A DNA stretch of 30,241 bases from Welwitschia mirabilis (GCA_051453625.1 JBOZIK010000001.1:52411951-52442191); one strand, 5' to 3'; counted from the stretch's first letter, positions 10,698-20,309 are shown. Numbers and translations: made by a program. The notes: a model not told the origin generated them from the sequence alone.

Positions 10698-10904
10698 ACT
10701 GACATCAAAGCCATGATTGTTGGCTAGTATAAAGTTTGAGTCTTCCCAGTTGCTTCTTAGTTCATTGGAGAACTTAGCATGTGAATCAAGAGGGAGATTA
10801 TTGGGTATGCACTCCACATGCCTAACCTGATAAGTGGGTAAACATAAAATGTTCTAATTTCCACCTAAGTCATGGCTTTTGGTGTGATAGTAAAGGGCCC
10901 AAAA
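10698..10904 (+). mobile_element. TRIM-derived segment (internal region plus one 106-bp LTR)
   Basis: Between the copia LTR and the copia primer site lies a TRIM-like piece (terminal-repeat retrotransposon in miniature). It starts with a decayed initiator-Met primer site (tgacatcaaagcc, 10700-10712; expected tggtatcagagcc) and continues with catgattgttggctag. It then has a purine run, caagagggaga (about 10788-10798), and an LTR from 10799 (tattgggtatgc) to 10904 (gggcccaaaa). The same order, with cleaner ends, occurs reverse-complemented at 15994-16234. Its own left LTR is absent: the copia LTR takes its place. It encodes no protein. Confidence 0.65.
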
Positions 10905-10917
10905 ATTGGTATCATAG
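10905..10917 (+). other. Second primer-binding site, probably the outer copia's own
   Basis: The sequence attggtatcatag matches the plant initiator-Met tRNA primer site attggtatcagag with one change. It follows directly on the TRIM LTR end. The sequence after it (ttcaaatatc... to a GAGTGA-rich leader) is loosely similar to the leader of the nested copia. Confidence 0.6.
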
Positions 10918-11905
10918 TAAAGTTTGAAGTACTTTTGGTTCAAATATCTTTTAGAGGTCCTTCACAGAGTGAGAAAATAGCCTATAGAATGGAGGTAGTG
11001 AAGAGAGTGAAGCGAGTGGAGTGGTTAAAGTAAAATAGGCCATGAGCAAATAACACAAAGGGCATTTTTGCAAGCGAAGTAAATAGGTTAGGAGCACATG
11101 AAGTGTGAGCTAAAATTTTTTTGGGCCATCATCATTCTATACCTAAAGTACAAATTCTTTTCATGTTGATAATGGAGAGGTTGTAGATAATAAACAAGCT
11201 CATTAGATAAAAGTAGAATGTTTGATCTATTCTAATGAGGATTATCTTGCTGTAGAAGGATTGTGTAGAAGCCCTTGAGTTAATAAAACCTACTTTCATG
11301 TAAGATGAAGAAAAAGATGAAGTGTAAGGCTCTATCTTACATCCATCCATGTCTAAATAATGACACTTTGCAGTAGCATTACGATCTCTAGAAGATTTTA
11401 AAAACAAGTTTGATAAAGCTTATAGTTTGAATACTTTTTACATTTATTATAAGGTTTTCAAAGTGAAGAAAACATATGAAGTCCCTTTGCAAGATTACCT
11501 AGATGAGATGATGGACAATCTAGTTAAGCTAGAGGAGTACAAAATTGTTATTCTGGATTTGGTGAAATCTTATGCTCTTTTAGATTTTATACAACATTTG
11601 TGGTCTACAATAGTGACTTCAGTCACTACATCCATGAATATTACTTTTATATGCTTTGAACAGGTTGTTGTCACGCTTGAAGATTCTAAGGGTAGATTGA
11701 ATAAAGTATTAACATTTGAAGGTGCCTTTGTGGTAGAAAACAGAGGTAGGAACTGAAAATGTGACTAGAGTAGAGGGAGATATAAGAGCAGAGGCATTTC
11801 TCATACTAGGCATATGGAATGATAGTTTTGCAAGAAAAAAGACCACAGAAAAAAGGACTACTATGCATGGAAATCAAAACAAAAGGAGAATACCAAAAGG
11901 GAAAA
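10918..11905 (+). pseudogene. Outer copia leader and gag remnant
   Basis: After a leader with the purine-rich repeat at 10998-11024, gag-like sequence appears. At about 11380-11560 it reads SLEDFKNKFDKAYSLNTFYI, then TYEVPLQDYLDEMMDNLVKL and ILDLVKSYALLDFIQHLW. This matches the gag (UBN2) pattern of plant copia elements: 'Lw..L...f', 's...hl.eF..li.dL...g', then 'LL.sLP.sy'. A zinc knuckle follows at about 11825-11870 (FCKKKDHRKKDYYAWK), where the family has C-x2-C-x4-H-x4-C. The second Cys and the His remain; the last Cys is Y. An open frame of 109 codons (11427-11756) survives by chance. Confidence 0.7.
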
Positions 11906-11927
11906 AATAGAAGATTCATCTTATTAG

Positions 11928-12193
11928 GTGAATCAAGCTAAAGAAGATGTTAGTTTTCTTGTATCTGAACCTTATGCCTTCCTACTAGAGAAACATGTTA
12001 AGGATGTGTGGTTGATTGACACAGGTGCCTCCTTTTGTATTTGCCTTGATCATTTCATCTTTACATCATATTGTGCTATTTTGTCTAGTGTTGTATATGT
12101 TGTCAATGAAAAATCATTGATAGTTTCTAGAATAGGTAACATTATTTTGCAACAATTAGGGATGTCAAAAGTTACCATAAAAAATGTTTAATA
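11928..12193 (+). pseudogene. Outer copia protease remnant
   Basis: The frame contains VWLIDTGASF (about 12006-12035), matching the copia protease active site 'W.lDSGAS.Hm', with the catalytic D-T-G intact. It is followed by YVVNEKSLIVSRIGNIIL and LGMSKVTIKNV, matching 'v.laNg...v.giG.v.i' and 'vtL.dVl.vP'. The nested copia on the other strand shows the same blocks at 16400-16560. It reads open for 87 codons but the flanking frame is broken. Confidence 0.78.
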
Positions 12194-12394
12194 TATTTCA
12201 AACATGAAAAAGAAGATGATATCTATCACACAGTTGGATGATCTGGGCTCGAATTTTTCAAGTAGTGGAGGCTGTTAGATAATTATTAAAGGGACTATGA
12301 TGATTTTGCAAGGCAAAAAGGAGGGTAAAATGTACACATTAGAAGCCAATGCTTATGGTGTAATTACTGCAGTTTTAGATACAGAAGATGCTAA

Positions 12395-12793
12395 TGTTTG
12401 ACACAGATGTCTTGGACATATTGGTAACTTTAGTTTAAAGGTATTATAGTCTCAATCTCTTATTCCTACATTTTCTCATACTCTAATAGATTTTTGTAAA
12501 GACTATTTGGTTGGAAAGTTAAGAAGAATTAATCTTCATAGGAACTTGGGTAATAGAAAGAAAAATAAATTAGAATTAATGTATTTTAACATTTGTGATC
12601 TTATGAATCCTATTTATTTTAGCAGTTCTTTATATTTTGTGATGTTCATTAATGATTGTACATGGAATATTTGGGCGTACATGTTAAAATCTAAAGATGA
12701 AGCCTTAGGAATATTTAAAACATTTGTTACTAGGGTTGAAATACAAATAGGTTTAAGGTGTAAATATTAACTTATTAACAATGGAGAGGAGTA
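12395..12793 (+). pseudogene. Outer copia integrase, left half
   Basis: It starts with the pre-integrase block HRCLGHIGNFSLKVL (about 12402-12446; expected 'WH.rLGH.s...l..L'). The core follows: LELMYFNICDLMNPI (12570-12614) and LYFVMFINDCTWNIWAYMLK (about 12630-12690). Next come EIQIGLRCKY, a stop, and LINNGEE (about 12771-12791). The catalytic D of 'HtDlCGP' is N here, and the D of 'tDnGGEf' is N as well. The reading stops at the insertion point of the nested element and resumes at 17944. Confidence 0.82.
12789..12793 (+). repeat. Target site duplication, left copy (gagta)
   Basis: gagta immediately precedes the LTR start tgttaag at 12794. The same five bases follow the other LTR at 17944-17948. 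Removing one copy with the nested element joins the integrase reading NNGEE to YTSKDFIEF, the expected order. Confidence 0.93.
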
Positions 12794-13170
12794 TGTTAAG
12801 AATAACAGTGAAAAATAATAGAAATAAGAAGAAAAAGAATACATATGAATTTATGTGGAAAACCACAATGTAGGGAAAACCCATGAAAGTAGTGCAGAGC
12901 TATCTTAATATTTCAAGAAGAATAATTTAAGAACATAAGCTATCATTAATAGCTAGAATATTTTGGATGTCTTACACCTCCCTCGAGATCCTTCCCATTA
13001 AACAGGCTCACTTTATGTTTATTAATTTGAAAAAAACTTAAATTTCCATTAACTTAATAAATAGCCCCATCTCACTTTATAATATATAAAAAAAAAATAG
13101 TTTACAAGCAAGGTGCTATGATAAGGACAGAGTAGAAGATACAAAAGAGGATTTGAATTTAACTCTAACA
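12794..13170 (-). repeat. 3' LTR of the nested copia
   Basis: On the plus strand it runs from tgttaagaataac to aactctaaca (377 bp). It matches 17570-17943 in direct orientation, for instance atttatgtggaaaacc, ttaatatttcaagaagaata and atgtcttacacctccctc. It abuts the polypurine tract of the minus-strand element at 13171. Confidence 0.93.
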
Positions 13171-13184
13171 ATTCTCCCCTTTAA
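13171..13184 (-). other. Polypurine tract of the nested copia
   Basis: On the minus strand this reads ttaaaggggagaat, immediately before the LTR start tgttagagtt. It is the expected plus-strand primer position. Confidence 0.8.
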
Positions 13185-13219
13185 AGATAAATCTAACTAG
13201 CCCCCAAGAATCAAAAGAG

Positions 13220-13920
13220 ATGCATTGCTTCAAAGTGTTTCTTTACTGTCCATTACTCAGGTTATGGAAATTCTAAGTTTTTCTTTATAGAAGTTATGCT
13301 TCTCCACTACCACCACCTTTGTAAGAGAATTAACAACATTAAACTTTGTATGAATCTTTTAAATGTTAAACAACTGACATTTAACAATTTCTATTATAAA
13401 TGAAATCTAAAATCAATGTGTTTTGTCCTGGTATGAAAGGATGAATTCTTGGTAAGATGTATTGCACTTTAACTATCGCAAAACATAGAATATTTGCCTT
13501 GTTTTAAACTAAGAAAATTAACAAATCTGTGCAATCAAATCATATCCTTACAAACTTCTATAAATATCACATATTCCATTTCAATGGTGGATAAAGTCAC
13601 CAATAGTTGCAATCGAGACAACTAACTAATTGCTACCCTTACAAGTGTGAATGCGTAACTAGTATAAGAACATCTACTATTTGAGTTTGTTGCAAAATTT
13701 GCATTCACAAATGCTTGAATGGATAACTCACCATTCCCAAAGCATAAGTAGTCCTTTTGTGTTTTCTTTAAATATTTGAGAATTGACTTAATAGTTAGCC
13801 AATGGTTCCAATCATAGTTTGTCATAAATTTACTAATCACACCTACTTCATAAGTAATATCAGGATGAGTGCATACCATTGCATATATGATCCCATTACA
13901 AAAGTGTAGGGAACCTTTTC
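13220..13920 (-). pseudogene. Nested copia RNase H remnant
   Basis: Reading on the minus strand, 13879-13622 gives MVCTHPDITYEVGVISKFM, then HWLTIKSILKYLKKTQKDYL and AFVNANFATNSNSRCSYTSY. This matches the copia blocks 'tRPDi.yavg.vSRfm', 'HW.avk.ilRYLkgT...L' and 'y.DaDwAgd.d.RrStsGy'. The first RNase H aspartate is N. Downstream, EVCKDMI and a KTRQIF-like block continue in broken frames toward the PPT. It is inactive. Confidence 0.78.
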
Positions 13921-14039
13921 AACTTTACCAAATTCTTCATCTGAATGTGGACAATCTTCTTTTACCAACTTAAAATGTAATGCCAATGATGTGCTTATTG
14001 ATTTTGCATCTGACATGCCAAAATGCTAAAGAACTTTAT

Positions 14040-14850
14040 TAATATAATCACTCTGGCTGAGAGACATCTTCATCTGCTTTCTATCTCTAATTATGCTTAA
14101 TTTCAACTACATCATTCTCTGTAATCAACATGTTATCTACATATAAAAGCAGAATGATAAATTTACTGGTAACACTTCTATAGAAGTAAACACAATGGTT
14201 AAACTGACTTCTTTGGTAAGACTGTTGCTTCATGAATATACTAAACCTTTTATACCACTGTTTAGAAGCTTATCTCAAGCCATACGAGCTCTTCTGTATC
14301 TTGCACACTAGATTAGAACTTTGCTGGTCTGAACACCCCTCTAGTTGATGCAAATAGATCTCTTTATTAAGGTCCTCATTCACAAAAGTTGTCTTAATAT
14401 CCAATTGTTCTAGCTCTAGATCCAAGCAAGTAACTAAGAGAGAACTATAGTACTTGATGAATGCTTTACAATAATAGAAATGATTTTGGTAAAATTAATA
14501 CTAGCTTTTGGGAACAACCTTTTACTACCAACCTATCCTTGTAGCGCTTATTTCCATTAGCATCATCTTTAATTTTAAGATCCACTTGCTATGTAGAGCT
14601 TTATGTTCCTTAGGTAAAGTAACTGGATTCCAAGTTTTATTGTCCTATAAAGATTTCCATTCCTCCTTCATAGCTTTCTTCCACTTGATAGTAGCAACAC
14701 AAGATAAAATCTCTTCTACCATTTTAGGTTCTTCACAATTAGTATAAAGAACATAACATAATGATAGGAAATACTTGTCTAGTGGACGCGTAGTTCTAGT
14801 TGTACACCTCACCCTATGTGATGTAAGAAAGAGGTGATTCATCCTCTTTT
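14040..14850 (-). pseudogene. Nested copia reverse transcriptase remnant
   Basis: On the minus strand the domain begins with CVATIKWKKAMKEEWKSL (about 14701-14648; expected 'pW..Am.eE...L..n.tW'). It continues with LDLELEQLDIKTTFVNEDLN (about 14440-14380) and KEIYLHQLEG. Next is YGLR, a stop and ASKQWYKRFSIFM (14260-14220). The catalytic box at about 14138-14127 is LLYVDNMLI: Y-V-D-D has become Y-V-D-N. Several stops interrupt it. Confidence 0.82.
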
Positions 14851-15079
14851 AATTGCTCTTTCTCTTCATCAAAGTGAGTCTTATCATTTACATCTTACTG
14901 ATTTTCATATTTTAAAACATTTTCTTTATGTATTTCATTAGAAATCTACTCAGCCTCTATCTTAACATCTTTTAAAAAACTATTAGACTTTTGTAGGATT
15001 TTAAAATTAGAAGTCTCCTGATTCCTATCCTAATGGACATGGAACATTACCTATTATTTGGATCTAACATCATGAGACC

Positions 15080-15993
15080 TGACAAATCATTCTGCCTCAG
15101 GATCCCATAGTTTATAACTAAGAGCATCTTCACCATATCCAACAAATATACACCATTTGACTATGTCTTGCAATTTTATCTTGTTCTCCTTTTGAATGTA
15201 CATGTAGGCCTTACATCTGAAAACTCGTAGATGCTTATAAGAAACATTTTTATTGATCGAAATAATCTCTAGAACTCCATTATTGAGAGAGGAATAAGGA
15301 GACCTATTCACCTGATATGCAGCTATTTCCATTTCCTTTACCTAAAAAACCTTAGATAGACATGTAGTTACAATCATGGATCTAGCATATTCTAGTAAAG
15401 TTCTGTTGCATCTCATAGTAATACCATTTGCCTATAATGTACCTAGTAGAATATGAATGTGACACATTCCTTTATTGTTGTAATATTTACCAAAGTCCTT
15501 GAAGGTTTACCCTTTCCCATTATTAGTCAATAAATATTTCACCCTAAGACCTGTTTGAGTTTCAAACCTGGTAATTAAAGACTTAAAAACATCAAAGACT
15601 TCATCTTTGGACTTGAGAGGGTACATCCAAACCTTCCTAGTGTAATCATTAATAAAGGTAATAAAATAAAGGGAGTCATTAATAAAAATGGGATTCATAG
15701 ATCCACATACATCACAATAGACCAATTCTATTTTATCTTTCTTTCTTATAGCTAAATCCCTATAGAAATTGACTCTTTCAGATTTATCAACAATACAGTC
15801 TTCATAGAAATTAATAGAAGCATGTCAAAACATAGGGATTAAGGAAAAAGATTAAAGAACCTTAAGGCTATAGTTGCTTATGTGTCTCAAATGTTTATGC
15901 CTGACATATGCGTCCTCTAAAACTGTTATAGCTTTAGCATTTTGCTCATCTATAATAGAAGCAACCATTGCATAAGTATTTGCTTCTAAAATA
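15080..15993 (-). pseudogene. Nested copia integrase remnant
   Basis: On the minus strand the integrase core reads LVYCDVCGSMNPIFINDSLY (about 15729-15670), TFINDYTRKVWMYPLKSKDE and TGLRVKYLLTNNGKG (15550-15507). The C-terminal part is MEIAAYQVNRSPYSSLNNGV (15332-15273), HLRVFRCKAYMYIQKENKIK and IFVGYGEDALSYKLWDPEAE (15147-15087). It matches copia integrase. The first aspartate (CDVCG) is kept, while the second (tDnGGE) is N. The start of the domain is separated from the protease by the TRIM insertion at 15994. Confidence 0.85.
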
Positions 15994-16234
15994 TGTTAGG
16001 CTCATTACCATCACACTAAACTTCATGACTTAGGTGGAAACTAGAATCATTTATAATTACCCACTGGTTGGGTTGGGCATGGGGACTGCATACCCAATAA
16101 TCTCCCCCTTGATTCACATGCCAAATGCTCACATAAATTGGGAATCCACTGGGAAGACTTAAGCTCGAGACCAGCCAATAATCATGACTCTGATACTAAT
16201 TGTTGGGCCCTTTAACATTACACCAAAAGCCATG
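15994..16234 (-). mobile_element. TRIM-like mini LTR element inside the nested copia
   Basis: Read on the minus strand it has four parts in order. First is the last 34 bases of a left LTR (16234-16201, ending gggcccaaca). Second is a primer site attagtatcagag (16200-16188; expected attggtatcagag), and third a short internal region ending in the purine run aatcaagggggaga (about 16114-16101). Last is a full right LTR of 106 bp (16099-15994, tattgggtatgc to cctaaca). LTR ends form an inverted repeat TGTTGGG/CCCAACA in their undecayed form. It has no coding capacity. It interrupts the copia reading between GKKDDS and LEANTYA, which are adjacent in the outer copia (GKKEGKMYTLEANAYG). Confidence 0.78.
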
Positions 16235-16399
16235 CTGTCATCTTTTTTTCCTCATAACACTATTATAATTCCCTTAGTAATTTTTTAATGTTCTCTTCTA
16301 CTAAAGAAGCCCAAGCTTATATTATCAAGCTATGTAATAGAAATCAACTTCTTCATCATCTTTTGAACATATCAAACATTGTTAATGGTAACCTTAGGT

Positions 16400-16600
16400 A
16401 ATCCTAGCTATTACAAAACAACACTATTTATTCTAATAACCTATAAAGGTTCTCCATTGGCAACGTAAACAACTCCAGAAGAAATAAAACTATAAGTAGA
16501 AAAAGCAGAACAATCTGGATAGATATGAAAGGAAGCCTCTGAATCAACTAGTTAAACATATTCACTAGAGCTCTTTGCATCTTTTGACACTAGAAAACTA
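16400..16600 (-). pseudogene. Nested copia protease remnant
   Basis: On the minus strand it reads LVDSEASFHIYPDCSAFSTY (about 16550-16490), then VVYVANGEPL and LGLPKVTINNV. It is colinear with the outer copia protease. The active-site motif D-S-G has become D-S-E, a G-to-A type change, so it is inactive. Confidence 0.75.
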
Positions 16601-16639
16601 ACTACATCATCTACTTAATTGACCTATGAGGAAGACCCT

Positions 16640-17500
16640 CCTAAATGGCCCTGTTCATGCCTTTATTTCTACTTTGCCTTCCAAGCCTAATAGTCTTTCT
16701 TCATATGTCCCTTTTTCTTATAGAATGAACATTCAACGTTTCTGACATAGGAAACTCCTCTGATTTTGTTTCTTTCCCTACTTTAGTCATGTTTCTTATT
16801 TCTGCCTTTAGTTTTAGTTACAAATGCATCATCTAAAGATTGCATTTCTTTGATCTACCCTTAGAATCTTGAAGCGTAGATACAACCTACTCAAAAGTCA
16901 GCGTGGCAATCATAGATGTAGTGATGGATGTCACTACTATAGACCAAACTTCAGGAAGAAGATCTAATAAGGTATAAGACTTAACTAAATTTGGAATTTT
17001 AGTGTTATACTCTTTTATCTTTACTAGAGTACCCATTCTTTCATCTAGATGATCTCATAATAAAACTTATGGCTATTTTTTCACCTTGAACACCTTCTGA
17101 TAGATGTAAAACGTGTTCAAACTAGATACTTTATCAAACCTATTCTTGAGGATTTTCCAGAGATCGTAAGGATCTATATCCTGTTTAACCAACTATAGGA
17201 TCCCATTACTTAAACTTAGATGTATGTAAGATAGGGGTTTTTTTTTCACCTTTTTTCATTATTCATATTTCATGGAAGATGGTTTCATAGATTCCAGAGC
17301 TTCAAGACACTCCTTTTACATCAAAGCAGCTGTTGTCAAAACTCTCCAAATGTTTCAGTTTTGGCCAATGAGAATATCCATCATTTGCAACCTCTCTTTC
17401 TACAACCATAAGTAATAGTGTAACTCATTCGCTTATTCACTGCACTCGCTTACTTCACTCGCTCACTCTGTTTACAAGCTATACTCATGGAAGCTCCAAC
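16640..17500 (-). pseudogene. Nested copia gag remnant
   Basis: On the minus strand this lies between the PBS/leader and the protease. The zinc-knuckle block reads NVECSFYKKKGHMKKDY, stop, AWKAK (about 16741-16675), colinear with the outer gag. The first Cys and the His remain; the other two Cys are Y. The upstream part (17150-16860) is broken. A leader repeat rich in GAGTGA/AAGCGAGTG lies at 17427-17471. Confidence 0.68.
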
Positions 17501-17554
17501 AATTCCTGTAACTTTTGAACCTTCATTGCAATACCCTAAGGTAAATCCTAATTA

Positions 17555-17569
17555 GGCTTTAATACTAAT
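17555..17569 (-). other. Primer-binding site of the nested copia
   Basis: On the minus strand attagtattaaagcc follows the LTR end cttaaca. Against the plant initiator-Met primer site attggtatcagagcc, the differences are G-to-A and C-to-T changes. Position and sequence agree. Confidence 0.8.
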
Positions 17570-17943
17570 TGTTAAGAATAGTAGTGAGAAATAGTAGAAA
17601 CAAAAATTAAAATAACACACAATAATTTATGTGGAAAACCCTGATGTGGGTAAAAACCATGGAAGTAATGCAAAGCTTTCTTAATATTTCAAGAAGAATA
17701 GTTTAAGGACACAAGCCATCCTCAATAGCCAAAGTGTTTTGAATGTCTTACACCTCCCTCAAGACCCTTCTCCTTAAATAGAATCAATTTAGGTTAAAAA
17801 AGAAAAAAAACTAATTTTACATTAAATTTATAAATAGCCTCATCTCATTTTATAATATAAAAGAGAAATACACTTTATAAATAAAGTGCTACAGGAAGGG
17901 AAAAATAGAAGATACAAAAGAGGATTTAACTTGAACTCTAATA
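17570..17943 (-). repeat. 5' LTR of the nested copia
   Basis: This is the direct-repeat partner of 12794-13170, 374 bp. On the plus strand it starts tgttaagaatag and ends actctaata, where the last C of the expected ...aaca has become T. It is followed by the target duplication gagta. Confidence 0.93.
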
Positions 17944-17948
17944 GAGTA
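17944..17948 (+). repeat. Target site duplication, right copy (gagta)
   Basis: This is the second copy of the five bases at 12789-12793, directly after the right LTR of the nested copia. The outer integrase reading resumes here. Confidence 0.93.
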
Positions 17949-18420
17949 TACCTCTAAGGATTTTATAGAGTTTTCTAATAGCAAGAAAATTCATCACATT
18001 CATACTCGTCTAGGCACATTACAAGAAAATGGAGTTGCTAAAAGATGTAATAGGATACTACTAGAATGAGCCAGACCTATGGTTGTAGGTGCAAGTTTGT
18101 CCAAATCCTTTTAAGCAGAAGCAGTGGTGATAGCTACTTATTTAGTGAATAGTTTACCTCATTCCTTTTGTAATGGTGTTCTAGAAACCCTATGGAAAGG
18201 TAAAAATGTTTTCTATTAGGATTTAAGAGTTTTTGGGTGTGAATCTTATATGCATATCCAAAAGGAAAATAAAACTAAACTACAAGAAAGAGCCAAATTA
18301 TGCATGTTTGTTGGCTATGGAGAAGATGATTTAGGATATAGATTGTGGGATCCTAAAACTAACTAGATTGTGAGGTTATAAGATGTTAAATTTAGATAAC
18401 ATGTACTATTTTATAGTTTG
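17949..18420 (+). pseudogene. Outer copia integrase, right half
   Basis: The integrase continues with TSKDFIEFSNSKKIHHIHTR (about 17949-18010), LQENGVAKRCNRILLE (18021-18068) and VVIATYLVNSLPHSFCNGVL (about 18125-18184). It then reads DLRVFGCESYMHIQKENKTK and CMFVGYGEDDLGYRLWDPKT (about 18301-18360). In 'qNGvAERkNRtLlE' the catalytic glutamate is K here. Gln-to-stop changes are frequent. Confidence 0.85.
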
Positions 18421-18689
18421 CAGGATAAGAATCAAGTAGAAAATGATTTTGTCTCCCCGCATCAATCTTATAAGATAAAAGATGAATCAGATCAAGAGTA
18501 GGAGTAGGAGCAAGAAGAAGAGGCTCTTAAAACTAGAATTTAGATAATAATGCAATGTCTTCAAATGAAGAACAGGTAGAGGAGGAACAAGTATGGATAC
18601 ATTTCATTGGGTAAGGAGATCTACCAGAATTTTACATCCACCTGATAGATATTCTCCTTTAGTAAGCAGTGTACTTTATAGTAATTATG

Positions 18690-19560
18690 AAGAATTGAAA
18701 ACAGTCAGATAATCTCACTCTTATGCTAATGCTGCCAAATGGAAGCTAGCCATGGAGGATGAGTGGAAATACTTAAAACAAAATAACACATAATATTTGG
18801 TGAAATTTCTCAAGGGGCATAAAGACTTACATTGTAGGTGTATTTTTAGGTTGAAGAATGAAGTGAATCGAGAAAAGAATTATAAGGCTAGGCTAGTGGT
18901 GAAAGGTTTTGCTTAAAAGCCAGGTATTAATTTTACAAATATTTTTCTTCTGTGGTAAAGTAGTCTTACAGTCATATGAGTCTTTCTTTAGCTACTTGCT
19001 TGGAGTTAAAATTGAAACAACTAGATATAAAAACTACCTTCTTACATGTTGATTTAAAGGAGGAGATTTATATGCACTAGTTAGAAGGATTTAAAAATAA
19101 GTGATGCCCTGATCTTATTTATCATTTAAACAAAAGCCTTGATGGTTTAAAACAAGCCCCAATACAATGGTATACGAAGTTTGATACATTCATGAAGAAT
19201 TCTCACACTAGAAAATTCAATTTAATCATTTTGTTTATGTCTCTAGAAATGTCTTCAATATATTTGTTATATTACTATTGTATGTAGACGAGATGTTGAT
19301 TGCAGGAAATGATGAGGCTAAAATAAAATACTTAAAAGTGGAAATGAGTAAGTATTTTGCAATGACATATTTGGAACATGTAAAGAAAATTTTGGGAATG
19401 AACATTCATAGAGACAAGAAGCAGAAGAATTTGTGGTTGAGCCAAAGTAACTATATTGGAAAAGTTCTTAAACGATTTAACATAAAAGATGTAACGATTG
19501 TGAGCATTCCTCTAGCTACTCATTTCCAATGATCTAGAAAGGACTATCCCAGCTTAAAAG
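18690..19560 (+). pseudogene. Outer copia reverse transcriptase remnant
   Basis: The domain begins AAKWKLAMEDEWKYLKQ (about 18731-18781) and continues with NYKARLVVKGFA, a stop and KPGINF (about 18878-18934). The YMH-stop-LEGF block (about 19069-19092) follows, with its stop where Gln is expected. The end reads open for 84 codons: LYVDEMLIAGNDEAKIKYLK, HVKKILGMNIHRDKKQKNLW and SQSNYIGKVLKRFNI (19278-19532). The catalytic box Y-V-D-D is Y-V-D-E (19281-19292), which removes an essential aspartate. Confidence 0.85.
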
Positions 19561-20290
19561 AAGATGTTGCTAAGGTGAGAAACATTCTATATGCCTCAGC
19601 CACAAGATCACTCATGCATACTATGATCTGTACTCATCCTAATACTACTTATGCAATTTGAGTAGTTAGTAGATACATGAGTAATTATTGTTGGAATCAC
19701 TAGCTTGCTGTAAAATGGATTCTTAGATACTTGAAAGGTACACAAATGGATTGTCTATGTTTTGACAATGAAGATTTAAGCCTATAAGGTTTTGTAGATG
19801 CTAATTTTGTACCAAATTTGAACAACAGATGTTTTACCATAGGTTATGCCTTTACTTTTGGTGGAGGTGCAGTTAGCTGACTATCATGTCTTCAACCAAT
19901 AGTGACATTGTCCACTACAGAGGTAGAATATATGGCTCTTATAGAAGCTTGTAAAGACATGATTTGGTTGTGTAGGTTTCTTGGTTCCCTTGGTTTGAAA
20001 CAGAAGAAGCATTATGTGTTTTGTGATAATCAAAACACCATACACTTGGTAAAGAATTTAGAATTTCATGCACGGACAAAACACATTATCATCTGATTCC
20101 ATTTTCCAAGAGAAATTATTGGAAACAAGCTGGTGCATGTACTAAAAATAAATACCAAGGTAAATGTTTCTAATGCACTCACAGAGACAATGGTAGTAGA
20201 CAAGAGTAACTTTTGCAAAGAAAATCTTGGGGTTGCAGTAACGCGAGCAAAGGGCATTTGAAGCAATGCATTTCTCTTTTTTGCTTAGAG
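19561..20290 (+). pseudogene. Outer copia RNase H remnant
   Basis: It contains the MICTHPNTTYAI block (about 19624-19660) and ILRYLKGTQMDCLCFDNEDL (19720-19780). At 19902-20096 are LSTTEVEYMALIEACKDMIW, FCDNQNTIHLVKN and HARTKHIII. This is the copia RNase H order: 'LSTtEaEYma...a.KE..Wl', '.CDNqsai.l..Np..H.RtKHI'. The central E and second D motifs are kept. The reading continues in a broken frame to about 20263, close to the PPT. Confidence 0.83.
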
Positions 20291-20309
20291 GCTTATCAAA
20301 TTTGTCTTC

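Larger units (their letters stand above)
12794..17943 (-). mobile_element. Nested Ty1/copia retrotransposon, reverse orientation, dead
   Basis: This 5150-bp element runs from TG to the right LTR end and is bounded by gagta duplications. Both LTRs, PBS, gag, protease, integrase, RT, RNase H and PPT are present on the minus strand in copia order. It is a relative of the outer copia: both share gag, protease and integrase blocks such as KNVYV-like and SLYFxxFINDxT. The LTRs have visibly diverged from each other, so the insertion is old. A TRIM-like element sits within it at 15994-16234. Stops and lost catalytic residues show it is inactive. Confidence 0.93.

Noticed and set aside
11132-11407. 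91-codon minus-strand frame
   Set aside because: It is antisense to the outer copia gag region, whose plus-strand reading shows family blocks.
1950-19100. Stop codons read as glutamine, suggesting an altered genetic code
   Set aside because: The FBPase gene uses the standard code, ordinary CAA/CAG codons also occur in the same pseudogenes, and frameshifts and lost catalytic residues show plain decay.
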